DNA of 64,000 bases from Edaphobacter sp. 4G125 (GTDB lineage Bacteria; Acidobacteriota; Terriglobia; Terriglobales; Acidobacteriaceae). The notes beneath the pieces are model-generated. The model was not told where the DNA came from. It saw only the letters and a program-made list of their open reading frames with translations, and did not search any database. The stretch spans positions 186,001-250,000 of the forward strand of contig NZ_CP060393.1 in NCBI RefSeq assembly GCF_014274685.1, read 5' to 3'. Shown here in pieces: positions 15,713-24,126 of the stretch. Numbering within the stretch: the stretch's first letter is position 1; every line of letters begins with the position of its first letter. The position numbers and the translations under genes are program-made.

Positions 15713-16384
15713 ATGGGCCTTCGGCGTCTCGCAATTGCTGTCCTGGCCTCAATCCTTCTCTCCAGCCATGCCTTCCCCCAAACTGCAACTGCGCCGCAGG
15801 AGACGGAGACGCCGCGCCAGACCAGCAGGCCCTATACGGGCGACCTCTCCATCTTCGAATCTCCAGACCGCGACAAGAAGCTCCAGATCGACCGCGTAAT
15901 GGATCTTCTCGATATCAAAGCAGGAAAGAACGTCGCCGATATCGGTGCTGGGTCGGGCTGGTTCACGGTACGCGCCTCAAAACGGGTCGGAGTGACAGGA
16001 GCCGTGATTGCCGAAGACATCAATCCGCTGGCCATCGAATCCATTGGCAAGCGCATCGCCAAAGAGAATCTAACGAATATCCGCACGGTTCTCGGCAAAC
16101 CGGACGATCCGATGCTCCCGCCGGGTAGCGTGGATGCCGTACTTCTGCTGAAGGTCTATCACGAGATCGCGCAGCCTCTGGAATTCATGAAAAACCTCCG
16201 ACCCGCGCTCCGCCAGGGGGCAAAGGTCGGCATCATCGACAGGAATGGAGACGGGACCAATCACGGCCTCGACCACCAGGTTGTCGAAAAAGAGATGGCT
16301 GAGGCTGGATTCCGCCTGTCCGCGACCTACGACTTTACGAAGGCGGACGGACAGGATTACTTCCTGATCTTTGTGGTGAAGTAG
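15713..16384 (+). CDS. Class I SAM-dependent methyltransferase with signal peptide
   Basis: 223 aa. The N-terminus MGLRRLAIAVLASILLSSHA is a clear signal peptide with cleavage around AFPQ. The methyltransferase motifs follow: VADIGAGSGWFTV (motif I), AEDINPLAIESI and DAVLLLKVYHEIA, and the C-terminal DYFLIFVVK strand. The domain matches the Ubi/Erg type class I fold (methyltransferase_11). A SAM-dependent enzyme in the periplasm is unexpected because SAM is cytoplasmic. Such exported members are known in databases as hypothetical methyltransferases. Located 14 nt after a radical SAM gene. Confidence 0.85.
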   Translation: MGLRRLAIAVLASILLSSHAFPQTATAPQETETPRQTSRPYTGDLSIFESPDRDKKLQIDRVMDLLDIKAGKNVADIGAGSGWFTVRASKRVGVTGAVIAEDINPLAIESIGKRIAKENLTNIRTVLGKPDDPMLPPGSVDAVLLLKVYHEIAQPLEFMKNLRPALRQGAKVGIIDRNGDGTNHGLDHQVVEKEMAEAGFRLSATYDFTKADGQDYFLIFVVK

Positions 16385-16461
16385 GTAGTCTCCAGCTATC
16401 GCTTTATTTCCAGACACTTATGGTTGTCGCCCTAAGTTTAAAAATATCTGTTGAATCTTTA

Positions 16462-16490
16462 TCTTGATATCAAACATCTTTATATCAAGA
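16462..16490. promoter_or_regulatory. Inverted repeat operator upstream of the MarR-pirin operon
   Basis: TCTTGATAT (16462-16470) and ATATCAAGA (16482-16490) are perfect 9-bp arms with an 11-nt spacer, ending 3 nt before the MarR start. The left arm plus following bases also contains the palindrome TTGATATCAA. ATCTTGA-type palindromes are typical for MarR/DUF24 redox or phenol-sensing regulators, so autoregulation is likely. Confidence 0.65.
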
Positions 16491-16493
16491 AAT

Positions 16494-16994
16494 ATGACAG
16501 ACACGACCCAACACGAACCTGATCTGAGCGGTATCCACCTTTGGCTTTTACTCTGGAAAGCCGCACGAGCCGTCGAGGCACACTCGACGCGCAGTATAGG
16601 CCGATTTCAGATGGGAGCGACAGACTTCGGCGTACTCGAAGCTTTGCTCCATAAAGGACCGCTGACCATCAGTGAGCTACGGCAGAAGGTGCTGCTGACC
16701 AGTGGCTCGATGACAACGGCTGTCGATCGGATGGAGACGCGCGGCCTGGTAGCGCGATCAGACGATCCAAAAGACCGTCGCACCCGCATCGTCGGACTTA
16801 CGCCCGAAGGACGGAAGCTCATCGAGTGTGCCTTCACACAGCACAGCGAAGAGATGGAGGCAGCCCTGGCTGGTTTCAGTCAACAGGATCGTGCGCAGCT
16901 CTTGCCTTTGCTGCGGCGGCTGGGTCGTACTGCCGAAGCAACTTTTCACACAGCACCGCAAGTAACAGGCGTCAACGGACGCCGAAAGGAGTAA
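16494..16994 (+). CDS. MarR-family transcriptional regulator
   Basis: 166 aa from the ATG at 16494. The winged helix is visible in LTISELRQKVLLTSGSMTTAVDRME (residues about 58-82) and the wing GLVARSDDPKDRRTRIVGLTPEG. It is followed after only 4 nt by a pirin gene; this MarR-pirin arrangement is found widely in bacteria and is usually induced by reactive aromatics or oxidants. The palindrome at 16462-16490 right before the start suggests autorepression. The effector is not known. Confidence 0.92.
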   Translation: MTDTTQHEPDLSGIHLWLLLWKAARAVEAHSTRSIGRFQMGATDFGVLEALLHKGPLTISELRQKVLLTSGSMTTAVDRMETRGLVARSDDPKDRRTRIVGLTPEGRKLIECAFTQHSEEMEAALAGFSQQDRAQLLPLLRRLGRTAEATFHTAPQVTGVNGRRKE

Positions 16995-16998
16995 CACA

Positions 16999-17880
16999 AT
17001 GGCCACCACAACCACCACGCAGAAAAAAGTCCTCGGAACCTATGGGGCGGGTTCGAACCACTGGGTCGGCGACGGCTTCCCCGTCCGTAACCTCTTTCCC
17101 TCGAATGGAGTGCAGCTTGAGGTTTCGCCGTTCCTGATGCTCGATTATGCCGGACCGCAGTACTTCAAACCGGCGCCGAAGCCACGCGGAGTCGGCGAAC
17201 ACCCGCACCGTGGTTTTGAGACCGTGACCATCGCGTATCAGGGTTCAGTGGCGCATCGCGACTCCTCTGGAAACTCCGGCACGATCTATCCCGGCGACGT
17301 TCAGTGGATGACCGCTGCCTCCGGAGTTCTGCACGAGGAGCTGCACGAGGCCGAGTTTACGAAGAACGGGGGGACCTTCGAGATGATCCAGTTGTGGGTG
17401 AATCTGCCCGCGAAGGACAAGATGTCGAAGCCCGGGTATCAAGCCCTCACCAAGGAACAGATCCCTACGGTGAACTTCCCGACCGGCGGACATGCTCGCG
17501 TAATCGCAGGCTCACTCAACGGAACCAGCGGACCAGCAAAGACCTTTACTTCGCTCAACGTCTGGGACGTCATCCTGAAGGCTGGCGAAAAGGTTGAGCT
17601 CACTGTCCCCGAGGGACACAACACTGCAGTCGTACTTCGCAAAGGAGACGCCATAGTAAACGGAACCGCTACACTGACCGGCGAGGCTCGCATCGCGACC
17701 CTCGGCCGCGAAGGCGACACCGTCACGATCGAAGCCACTGCCGATTCCGAGCTTGTGCTGCTGAGCGGTGAACCGATCAACGAGCCCATCGCCAGCTATG
17801 GTCCCTTCGTAATGAACACTCGAGAAGAGATTGTTCAGGCCGTCGAGGACTTCAAGTCAGGCCGCTTTGGCAACCTGTAA
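16999..17880 (+). CDS. Pirin family cupin protein
   Basis: 293 aa, normal length. The N-terminal cupin has the metal-binding pattern GEHPHRGFETVT and the second half ASGVLHEELHE. The C-terminal pirin_C domain includes GEKVELTVPEGHNTAVVLRKG. Bacterial pirins such as YhhW act as iron-dependent quercetinase-like dioxygenases; others bind partner proteins. It forms an operon with the MarR regulator directly upstream and ends in an intrinsic terminator at 17890-17920. Confidence 0.95.
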   Translation: MATTTTTQKKVLGTYGAGSNHWVGDGFPVRNLFPSNGVQLEVSPFLMLDYAGPQYFKPAPKPRGVGEHPHRGFETVTIAYQGSVAHRDSSGNSGTIYPGDVQWMTAASGVLHEELHEAEFTKNGGTFEMIQLWVNLPAKDKMSKPGYQALTKEQIPTVNFPTGGHARVIAGSLNGTSGPAKTFTSLNVWDVILKAGEKVELTVPEGHNTAVVLRKGDAIVNGTATLTGEARIATLGREGDTVTIEATADSELVLLSGEPINEPIASYGPFVMNTREEIVQAVEDFKSGRFGNL

Positions 17881-17889
17881 AACAACCCA

Positions 17890-17920
17890 GGGCCTTCATC
17901 ATTGAAGGCCCTTTCTTTTT
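17890..17920 (+). terminator. Intrinsic terminator of the MarR-pirin operon
   Basis: GGGCCTTCA (17890-17898), loop TCAT, TGAAGGCCC (17903-17911), then TTTCTTTTT (17912-17920). It is 10 nt past the pirin stop and before the next start at 17936. Confidence 0.9.
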
Positions 17921-17935
17921 CCCAAAGGACAAGCC

Positions 17936-18298
17936 ATGTCATCCATATCGACCTTGTTGATCCGCAATCTTCATGATGTCTTTGGTGAAAACGATCCCGT
18001 GCGCAGGCGCGCTGCGATCGACGAGATCTACGCCGAAGATTCCGTATTCTACGACCCGAATAACGGGGTCTATCGAGGGCGTGACGAGATCGACCGTGTC
18101 GCAGGTGCGATCAAGGCGACTCATCCCGACTTTCAATATCAGCCCATTGCCGAACCCGAAGAATCGGGCGATGGCGGTCGCGTCTCATGGGTATCGGGCC
18201 GACCCGGTGAAGCACCAGCTTACGCAGGGACCGACTTCATCATTGCGCGGGACGGTCGAATTGCAGCCGTGTATCTCTTTTTCGACAAGCTACCCTAA
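17936..18298 (+). CDS. SnoaL-like / NTF2-fold protein
   Basis: 120 aa, a typical size. The NTF2 pattern is visible in DEIYAEDSVFYDPNNGVYRGRDEI and GTDFIIARDGRIAAVYLFFD. These small cone-shaped proteins may be isomerases, hydrolases or binding proteins; nothing here tells which. The start follows AAAGGA. It lies after a strong terminator but may still share the read-through of the pirin operon. The 3' end is convergent with the epimerase gene, leaving a 12-nt gap. Confidence 0.85.
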   Translation: MSSISTLLIRNLHDVFGENDPVRRRAAIDEIYAEDSVFYDPNNGVYRGRDEIDRVAGAIKATHPDFQYQPIAEPEESGDGGRVSWVSGRPGEAPAYAGTDFIIARDGRIAAVYLFFDKLP

Positions 18299-18310
18299 GC
18301 CAGACTCTAT

Positions 18311-19258
18311 TTACTTCTTCTGCATGGAGAGATACTCCACACACTGCCTCACTCCGTCTTCATACGGAGTCTTCTTTACCGTGCCAAGCAGCGTCGTCAG
18401 AGCTGTATCATCCAGCAGCACAGGATTCGTTTGCAGGTAATGCATCTCCACCAGTTCGCGCATAAATGGCTTGAAGAGTCCAATTACACGCAGCATGGTC
18501 TTGCCTGCTACACGAATCTTCATCGGCTTTCCCGTTAGCGCGAAGGCCATCTCGGCCATCTTGCGTTGACTCGTGATCCCTGCCCCGGCAAGATTCCACC
18601 AGTGGCCTCGTGCTTCTGGTTTTGCAGCCAGATCGAGAGCAACCGGACCCACATCGGGCACGAAGACAAACTCGTGCGGCGTATCGATCGGTCCCACCAT
18701 GTCGGCGGTTCCTCCTGAAACTGCTGCCTTGAAGGCTCCATCGAGAAAGCTGGCCTCTACACCCGGTCCATAGAAATCCGGAAGCCGCAACACCACTCCC
18801 TCGATCTTTCCGGCAGCATCGGCAGCAAGCAGCAGGTCTTCCTGCTCCTTACGCATCTTGCCTTTGAAAGTTGTTGGATTGCGCGGATGCTCTTCTGTAA
18901 CCTTTGCGGTTACAGGTGTTCCATAGGGATAGACTGTACCGATCAACAAGATGCGGCGCACATTTTCCGCAATTGCTCCATCCAGTGTTTTTTGCATTAC
19001 CTGCGGATGCAGCTCGAAGTGGTTATAAGGCACACCGACAAGGTAGATCAGGGTATCGATTCCGCGTGCCGCTTCGCGAACCGATGCTGGATCATCCAGA
19101 TTCCAGGTTGCGATCTCTACGCCAAAGCCGCCAAAGGTCTTCTCCAGACGTGCTCGATCGCGACCCACTACGCGATAACCCTCACCACGTTGTTGCAATG
19201 CGTCAGCCAGACTGCGGCCAATTGCGCCCGCAGCTCCAAACAGGGCAATCTTTGCCAT
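18311..19258 (-). CDS. NAD(P)-dependent epimerase/dehydratase-family (SDR-like) protein
   Basis: 315 aa. An N-terminal Rossmann motif, ALFGAAGAIGRSL, is followed by DTLIYLVGVP and LLIGTVYPYG. The atypical extended SDR pattern lacks a clean YxxxK: the local sequence is TVYPYG...KGKMRKEQE. The family often acts on nucleotide-sugars or as oxidoreductase-like flavin/nucleotide binding proteins. It sits alone, convergent with the SnoaL-like gene and co-directional with the repeat-bearing secreted protein at 19303, whose stop lies 44 nt upstream of this start. Confidence 0.8.
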   Translation of the reverse strand: MAKIALFGAAGAIGRSLADALQQRGEGYRVVGRDRARLEKTFGGFGVEIATWNLDDPASVREAARGIDTLIYLVGVPYNHFELHPQVMQKTLDGAIAENVRRILLIGTVYPYGTPVTAKVTEEHPRNPTTFKGKMRKEQEDLLLAADAAGKIEGVVLRLPDFYGPGVEASFLDGAFKAAVSGGTADMVGPIDTPHEFVFVPDVGPVALDLAAKPEARGHWWNLAGAGITSQRKMAEMAFALTGKPMKIRVAGKTMLRVIGLFKPFMRELVEMHYLQTNPVLLDDTALTTLLGTVKKTPYEDGVRQCVEYLSMQKK

Positions 19259-19302
19259 AGGAACCCTCGACTGCGCTCTACACTAGCAGAGCTTTACTAC
19301 AA

Positions 19303-20946
19303 CTACATCGCATTCGCTTCCGGGAAGATCTGCTCTGATTTGGCTGCGATCACGCGGTAGAGCGCGAATTGCCGCGAGGTCTGTCCGCGAAGTTCGAATA
19401 GTAAGCTCGCGCGATTGCTGGCTTCCACATCGACAGCATCCACCAGCCGCATCCAGGGAGTGCGATCGAGATGCGCGGCATCGGTCACGCTGGCCAGCGC
19501 AATCTTCAACTCGCCCATACCATTGTCCTGCGCGACGATCGTCACATAGCGCATCACTGAACCTGTTTCGACCGTGTGGGCCATGTAGACATAGGTCGGT
19601 GAGCCACCGTAACTCAGCGTGTACCCCTTGAGCTCCTCGTCGGCAAGGGTGACCGGCGAGACTGTAGTGGCGTGGTGTCCCTTCGTGCCAGCGCGCTTCG
19701 CCGTTGTCTTGCTGACTTTGGGCGCAGGTGTAGATGCGGAAGCCTGCGTCGGGAGTGGCTTGTCCTCTGTGGTAACCGAAGACTTCTGCGGAATACCTCG
19801 CTTCAGCGTAGGAGGTCCGGAATCGGGAGTCGTGTCTGAGATCGTGCCTGTTGCGGGAGCCGTCGCGACGCCTGCAATTGCAGACGGTGGAGTTATGCCC
19901 GGCACCACTCCATACGCTGCCAGCTTCGCCCGTGCGAATCCCTGCATCTTGGTCAAAATCGCCGCATGCTCATTCGAGTCTTCCCACGGTCGAGCAAAAG
20001 GATGTGTATCGCGGTTTTTCGCATCCGAGACCGCCACCATCTGATGCATGTCCTTCGGAAGCCCCATCAGCTTCGGCATGTCCTCGCCACCATCCTTGTT
20101 TGCGTCTCCACGCTTCAGACGAGGACGATCAGGATCGTCATTCAGAGAGCCTGCTCCGGTCACGGTAGCAATATCGTTTTTCTTCTTCTGCTCCTTGGCT
20201 GCCTTTTCCTCTTCAGGAGAACGGCGTTTCAGCGTAGGACGTTCTGCGGGATCGTTGGAGGAGTCTGTCGTGCCGCTTCCGTTCCCCGAACCCGAAGAAG
20301 TTCCGGCTGTATCGTCTGGAGCGGTCCTGCGATGCATCGTCGGACGATCAGGATCGTTGCTGGAAGTGGTTGTATCGTTTGTATCCGTGCCCGATCCAGA
20401 CTTCGTTCCCTGCTTCCCTGAATTCGTGCCCTTGCTTGCAGAGTTATCGCCGCTTTTATTTGTCAGGTGAGGTTTGCTCGAATCTCCTCCTGAAACCTGA
20501 ATAACAGGAAGGTTCTTCGACGGCTTCAGAGCTGTCGCCGGTTTCGATGCAGCCAGTGGCTTATACGTGCCATAGGCAGTCCAGCCCGCATCGAAAGCCG
20601 GCCCTGGAGCACCATCCGGCAACCTGGCATTCAGGGCCGTCTCAAGCACAAGGTCCCCTTTGGGCAATCCGGCATCCTGTAACTGGTAGATATTCCCGGA
20701 GAGCAACGCAAACGGCACAGGCTGCGGTTTGTAGAAACCGGCATCTTCCAAGTCGCCATTGATGAACACCGTTACCGGAACAAAGCGGCTTCCGGTCGGT
20801 TTGGACAAATCCCCTGTCCACTCATACACGCCTACGGCCCGTACAACGGTCTCGGGCGTGGGAGCCACTTTATGGGTCTGGGCCACGCAAGTCGCTGTAG
20901 CAGCAAGGACAACACCCGTGATCGCGCTTCGTATCCGATCTTTCAT
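19303..20946 (-). CDS. Secreted low-complexity protein with repeated DPDRPTLKRR-like motif
   Basis: 547 aa. Signal peptide MKDRIRSAITGVVLAATATC with cleavage near VAQT. The N-terminal third (about 30-130) and C-terminal part (about 430-540) look folded; the middle is a Ser/Thr/Gly/Lys-rich linker. Four copies of a short basic motif occur in the linker: NDPDRPTMHRR (197-207), NDPAERPTLKRR (231-242), NDDPDRPRLKRG (269-280) and DSGPPTLKRG (375-384). No known domain is recognised. The repetition suggests a binding or cleavage motif rather than random low complexity. Function unknown. Confidence 0.7.
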   Translation of the reverse strand: MKDRIRSAITGVVLAATATCVAQTHKVAPTPETVVRAVGVYEWTGDLSKPTGSRFVPVTVFINGDLEDAGFYKPQPVPFALLSGNIYQLQDAGLPKGDLVLETALNARLPDGAPGPAFDAGWTAYGTYKPLAASKPATALKPSKNLPVIQVSGGDSSKPHLTNKSGDNSASKGTNSGKQGTKSGSGTDTNDTTTSSNDPDRPTMHRRTAPDDTAGTSSGSGNGSGTTDSSNDPAERPTLKRRSPEEEKAAKEQKKKNDIATVTGAGSLNDDPDRPRLKRGDANKDGGEDMPKLMGLPKDMHQMVAVSDAKNRDTHPFARPWEDSNEHAAILTKMQGFARAKLAAYGVVPGITPPSAIAGVATAPATGTISDTTPDSGPPTLKRGIPQKSSVTTEDKPLPTQASASTPAPKVSKTTAKRAGTKGHHATTVSPVTLADEELKGYTLSYGGSPTYVYMAHTVETGSVMRYVTIVAQDNGMGELKIALASVTDAAHLDRTPWMRLVDAVDVEASNRASLLFELRGQTSRQFALYRVIAAKSEQIFPEANAM

Positions 20947-21002
20947 CGCTGGTTAAGTTTAGACGCGATCTTGAGCGCAAAGTTGGGGTGCCAAGCCGTG
21001 CT

Positions 21003-23672
21003 TTACTCAGCCCGAAGAGCCTCCATCGGATCGACGGCTGCCGCTCGCCGGGCAGGGAGATAGGCCGCGACCAGACCGCTTGCCAGTAATAGCGCGGAAA
21101 TTGAGGTTAAAGTCCAGGCATCATAGGCAGTTACCCCATAAAGAAAACCACTGACGAGCCTTCCGCTAAAGTAGACCAACGCAAGCCCGATCAGAGCTCC
21201 TGCAATCAACATGCGACCGGCCTGACGCATCACCAGCCAGAGTACCGCTCCGCGGTCGGCGCCCAACGCCATCCTCACGCCGATCTCGCGGGTACGTTGG
21301 GTAACCAACTGGGCCAGCAAACCGTAAAGCCCTGAGAGGCACAGCAGCAGGGCTGCACATCCGAAGACGACAAGAAGGCGCGCGATCAACTGTTGATTGC
21401 CATAGGAGTCTTCAACAATCTGATCCATGCTGGTAAAGGTAGTGTTCGCCAGCTCGGGACTCGCCTTGCGCATCAACTCTTTGATCTCCGGCACGATCGA
21501 CGACGAAGGCCGTTCCGTGCGCACCACAAGGTCCATCGCGATGCCCTCTGCCATCTTGTAAAAGGTACTTACCGGAGTCAGTTGCGGAAGATAAATCTCG
21601 ATCTCGGGTTGAGACTGCTTTGCTACTGAAACCTGCCGCGTATCGTCGAGCACGCCCACTACAATGGCAGGCTTGCCCTTTTCGAGATTGATCAGATGTT
21701 CGCCTATGACTTTATCTGGGTCATTCGTCAGGGAAAACTCCTTGACGAAAGCTCGGTTTACGACGACAACAGGTTGGGAGCCTGCCGTATCTCTTCCATT
21801 AAAAAATCTTCCTTTGAACATGCTGAAGCCAAACACTTTCTGTGCATCCGGCCCAACAACGCGGAGCGTAGCTCTGAAATCACGCTTCCTTACAGCATCG
21901 GCGCTGTTACCCTCTCCACCGAAGGAAAAGGTGACATTAAAAGTGTGCCCCAATGGAACCTCTGTCATAAGAGTTGCACTCTCCACCCCGGGTAGAGCCT
22001 TTACGCGCTCCAGTAGTGGAGTATAGAGCTTGCTCCCGAGGTCCTCTCCGGTAAAGCGGTACGAGGGAATCGCCATGCTTCCCACGAGGATGTGATCCGT
22101 CCTGAAGCCAAGCGGGGCATGGCGTAGAGCGTAGATGGTCCGCAGCAAAAGGCCGCAGGAGACGAGCAGCACCAGCGACATTGCGATCTGGGTTACGACC
22201 AGCAGGGAACGAAGCCTGTGCTGGTCGCGGGTGTGGCCGGCCTGTCCGCTTCCCTGACGCAAAGCCGGCTCAATCGACGCTCGTGCACTTGACCATGCAG
22301 GCCACATCGCAGAGAGAACTGCGCTCCCAATCGTTAGGACGAGCAGGACCAGAATCACTCTTCCATCCGGCATCACGCTTTTGATACTGAGTTGTGTTGC
22401 CAGACCATGAGCAAAGATCTTCAGCAGGCCGATGGCCAGACCCAATCCCAATAATGATCCTCCCGCGCTCAGCAAAAACCCTTCCATCATCAGCTGGCGC
22501 ACGAGGCGTCCACGACTCGCTCCCAGTGCGCCGCGGATCGCGATCTCGCGCTGACGAACAGTGGCGCGAGCCAGCAATAGGCCAGTTACGTTGATGCAGG
22601 CGATAAGCCACAACACGCCCGAAGCACCAAACAACGCCAGCAGAGCATGTCTAACCTCAGGCTTAACCAGCGAATCCCCGTAAGGAGTTACCGTGGCCGA
22701 AGTCACAAGATCTCTCGAATAGGGATCGGTATAGAGCTTCGCCACATCGGCCTGAATCACCTTCATCTCGGTCATGGCCTCGGAGATGCGGACGCCGCGC
22801 TTCATCCGGGCAATTGCAATATAGGCTCTCACGGGATCGATGCGAGTATCGTCCGATTTCTGGAAGCGCGCTGCGCTCCAAACCTGAGGAAAGGATGTGC
22901 GCCAAGGGAAAGCAACGACACGAGGCATCACTCCCACCACCGTGTAGGGGTCGCCGCTGATCCGGACGATCTTGCCAAGGATATCTTTCCTTGCTCCGAA
23001 GGCATCGCGCCACACCGCATCGCTCAACACAATCGTGTTCTCATCACCGGCATGGGCAAAACGCTGGTCTTTGCTATCGGTAAAGCCGCGGCCAATTGCA
23101 GGGCTGACTCCAAGGACAGAAAACAAGTTTGTGCTGACCTGATAATGATCGATCTGCTCCGCTACAGTATCGCCTTCAAGAAAGGAGCGGCCATTCCCAC
23201 GATAAAAACCGATGTCCTCGAAAGACCGCGTCCTGATCTGCCACTGTTCAATGTCTGGCCACGGTGTCTGGTCTCGGTCGCCGCGTCGGCCGGACTCCTG
23301 GATAGAGGCCAGCCTCTGCGGATCGGAGTAAGGCAGGACCTGCAGAAGAACGCGATTAACGATCGTAAACATGGCTGCCGTTGCGCCAAGTCCGATGGCA
23401 AGCGTCGTAACAACCATGAACGAAAATCCTGGCGACCGCCGTATCTGACGCCAGGCATATCGCAGATCCTGCATCAGGCGATCGAACCACTCCCATCCCC
23501 ACATGTCACGCGTCACTTCACGGACCAACAGTGGATTACCAAACTCTCGTGCCGCCGCACGACGCGCCTCGTCGGGCGACTCTCCTTGTTCTTCCCGGTC
23601 TGCCGCAGCCATCGCCAGATGCGTCGCAATCTCTTCGTCGATGTCGTCCTTTCTGCCACGCCGGAGCTTCAC
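21003..23672 (-). CDS. MacB/FtsX-like permease of the acidobacterial duplicated orphan permease (ADOP) family
   Basis: 889 aa. A cytoplasmic N-terminal helix region (residues about 1-80, DEEIATHLAMAAADREEQGE...EFGNPLLVREVTRDMWGW) is followed by TM1 (about 83-108), the MacB periplasmic core, two FtsX-like TM bundles (IACINVTGLLLARATVRQREI; VFGCAALLLCLSGLYGLLAQ) and the ending ARRAAAVDPMEALRAE. ADOP (TIGR03434) proteins are typical for Acidobacteria and mostly lack a neighbouring ATPase. The GTG start overlaps the PadR stop (GTGA), so the two are translationally coupled. Here an OppD-type ATPase is divergent across the PadR operators. Confidence 0.93.
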   Translation of the reverse strand: MKLRRGRKDDIDEEIATHLAMAAADREEQGESPDEARRAAAREFGNPLLVREVTRDMWGWEWFDRLMQDLRYAWRQIRRSPGFSFMVVTTLAIGLGATAAMFTIVNRVLLQVLPYSDPQRLASIQESGRRGDRDQTPWPDIEQWQIRTRSFEDIGFYRGNGRSFLEGDTVAEQIDHYQVSTNLFSVLGVSPAIGRGFTDSKDQRFAHAGDENTIVLSDAVWRDAFGARKDILGKIVRISGDPYTVVGVMPRVVAFPWRTSFPQVWSAARFQKSDDTRIDPVRAYIAIARMKRGVRISEAMTEMKVIQADVAKLYTDPYSRDLVTSATVTPYGDSLVKPEVRHALLALFGASGVLWLIACINVTGLLLARATVRQREIAIRGALGASRGRLVRQLMMEGFLLSAGGSLLGLGLAIGLLKIFAHGLATQLSIKSVMPDGRVILVLLVLTIGSAVLSAMWPAWSSARASIEPALRQGSGQAGHTRDQHRLRSLLVVTQIAMSLVLLVSCGLLLRTIYALRHAPLGFRTDHILVGSMAIPSYRFTGEDLGSKLYTPLLERVKALPGVESATLMTEVPLGHTFNVTFSFGGEGNSADAVRKRDFRATLRVVGPDAQKVFGFSMFKGRFFNGRDTAGSQPVVVVNRAFVKEFSLTNDPDKVIGEHLINLEKGKPAIVVGVLDDTRQVSVAKQSQPEIEIYLPQLTPVSTFYKMAEGIAMDLVVRTERPSSSIVPEIKELMRKASPELANTTFTSMDQIVEDSYGNQQLIARLLVVFGCAALLLCLSGLYGLLAQLVTQRTREIGVRMALGADRGAVLWLVMRQAGRMLIAGALIGLALVYFSGRLVSGFLYGVTAYDAWTLTSISALLLASGLVAAYLPARRAAAVDPMEALRAE

Positions 23673-24034
23673 TCCTCACCTCCAGCGGGAGAACCCTGCA
23701 TCACGGCCGCAATCGCTTCCACCATCTGCTGCCAACGGCTGTGATCCGATGCAAGCTGACTCTTACCGGCCGCCGTGATCTGGTAAAAACGCGCCCGCTG
23801 ATTGCTCTCGGTCTGTTTCCACTCTGAACTCACCCAGCCCTGCCGTTCCAGCCGGTGCAACGCCGGATAGAGTGAGCCGGTCTCCACCTGTAGAACTTCT
23901 CCCGATCGCGTACGCAGAGCCTGCACGATGCCATAGCCATGCTGCGGACCCCATTGCAGAGTCTTGAGGATCAGCATGTCGAGCGTCCCCTGCAACAGTT
24001 CGATTCTGTTCTGGTAGGTGTCCTTCCGCGCCAT
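23669..24034 (-). CDS. PadR-family regulator, acidobacterial type
   Basis: 121 aa. The PadR winged helix is clear: LLQGTLDMLILKTLQWGPQHGYGI, then QVETGSLYPALHRLERQGWV and the wing ARFYQITAAGKSQL. It matches the padR_acidobact group (TIGR03433), which regularly pairs with ADOP permeases. It is translationally coupled to the permease downstream (overlap of 4 nt). Two GTAGA-N3-TCTAC palindromes lie 30 to 66 nt upstream, the probable operators. Confidence 0.95.
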   Translation of the reverse strand: MARKDTYQNRIELLQGTLDMLILKTLQWGPQHGYGIVQALRTRSGEVLQVETGSLYPALHRLERQGWVSSEWKQTESNQRARFYQITAAGKSQLASDHSRWQQMVEAIAAVMQGSPAGGEE

Positions 24035-24064
24035 CGAGAGAAATTCTGCTCCTTCGTCAAAGAT

Positions 24065-24100
24065 GTAGACACTCTACTCCCCAAGCAGTAGATCGTCTAC
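24065..24100. promoter_or_regulatory. Two tandem PadR-type operators, GTAGA-N3-TCTAC
   Basis: GTAGACACTCTAC (24065-24077) and GTAGATCGTCTAC (24088-24100): both are 5-bp perfect inverted repeats around 3 nt, 23 bp apart centre to centre, in the gap between the PadR start (24034) and the divergent ABC ATPase start (24127). The core TAGA-N3-TCTA is shared with the operators of the second PadR-ADOP locus at 40611-40659. Confidence 0.8.
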
Positions 24101-24126
24101 TACCATCCATGCAATACATTCAATGC

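Noticed and set aside
17046-17060. GGTTCGAACC-like string resembling a tRNA T-loop
   Set aside because: It lies inside the pirin coding region and no cloverleaf surrounds it.
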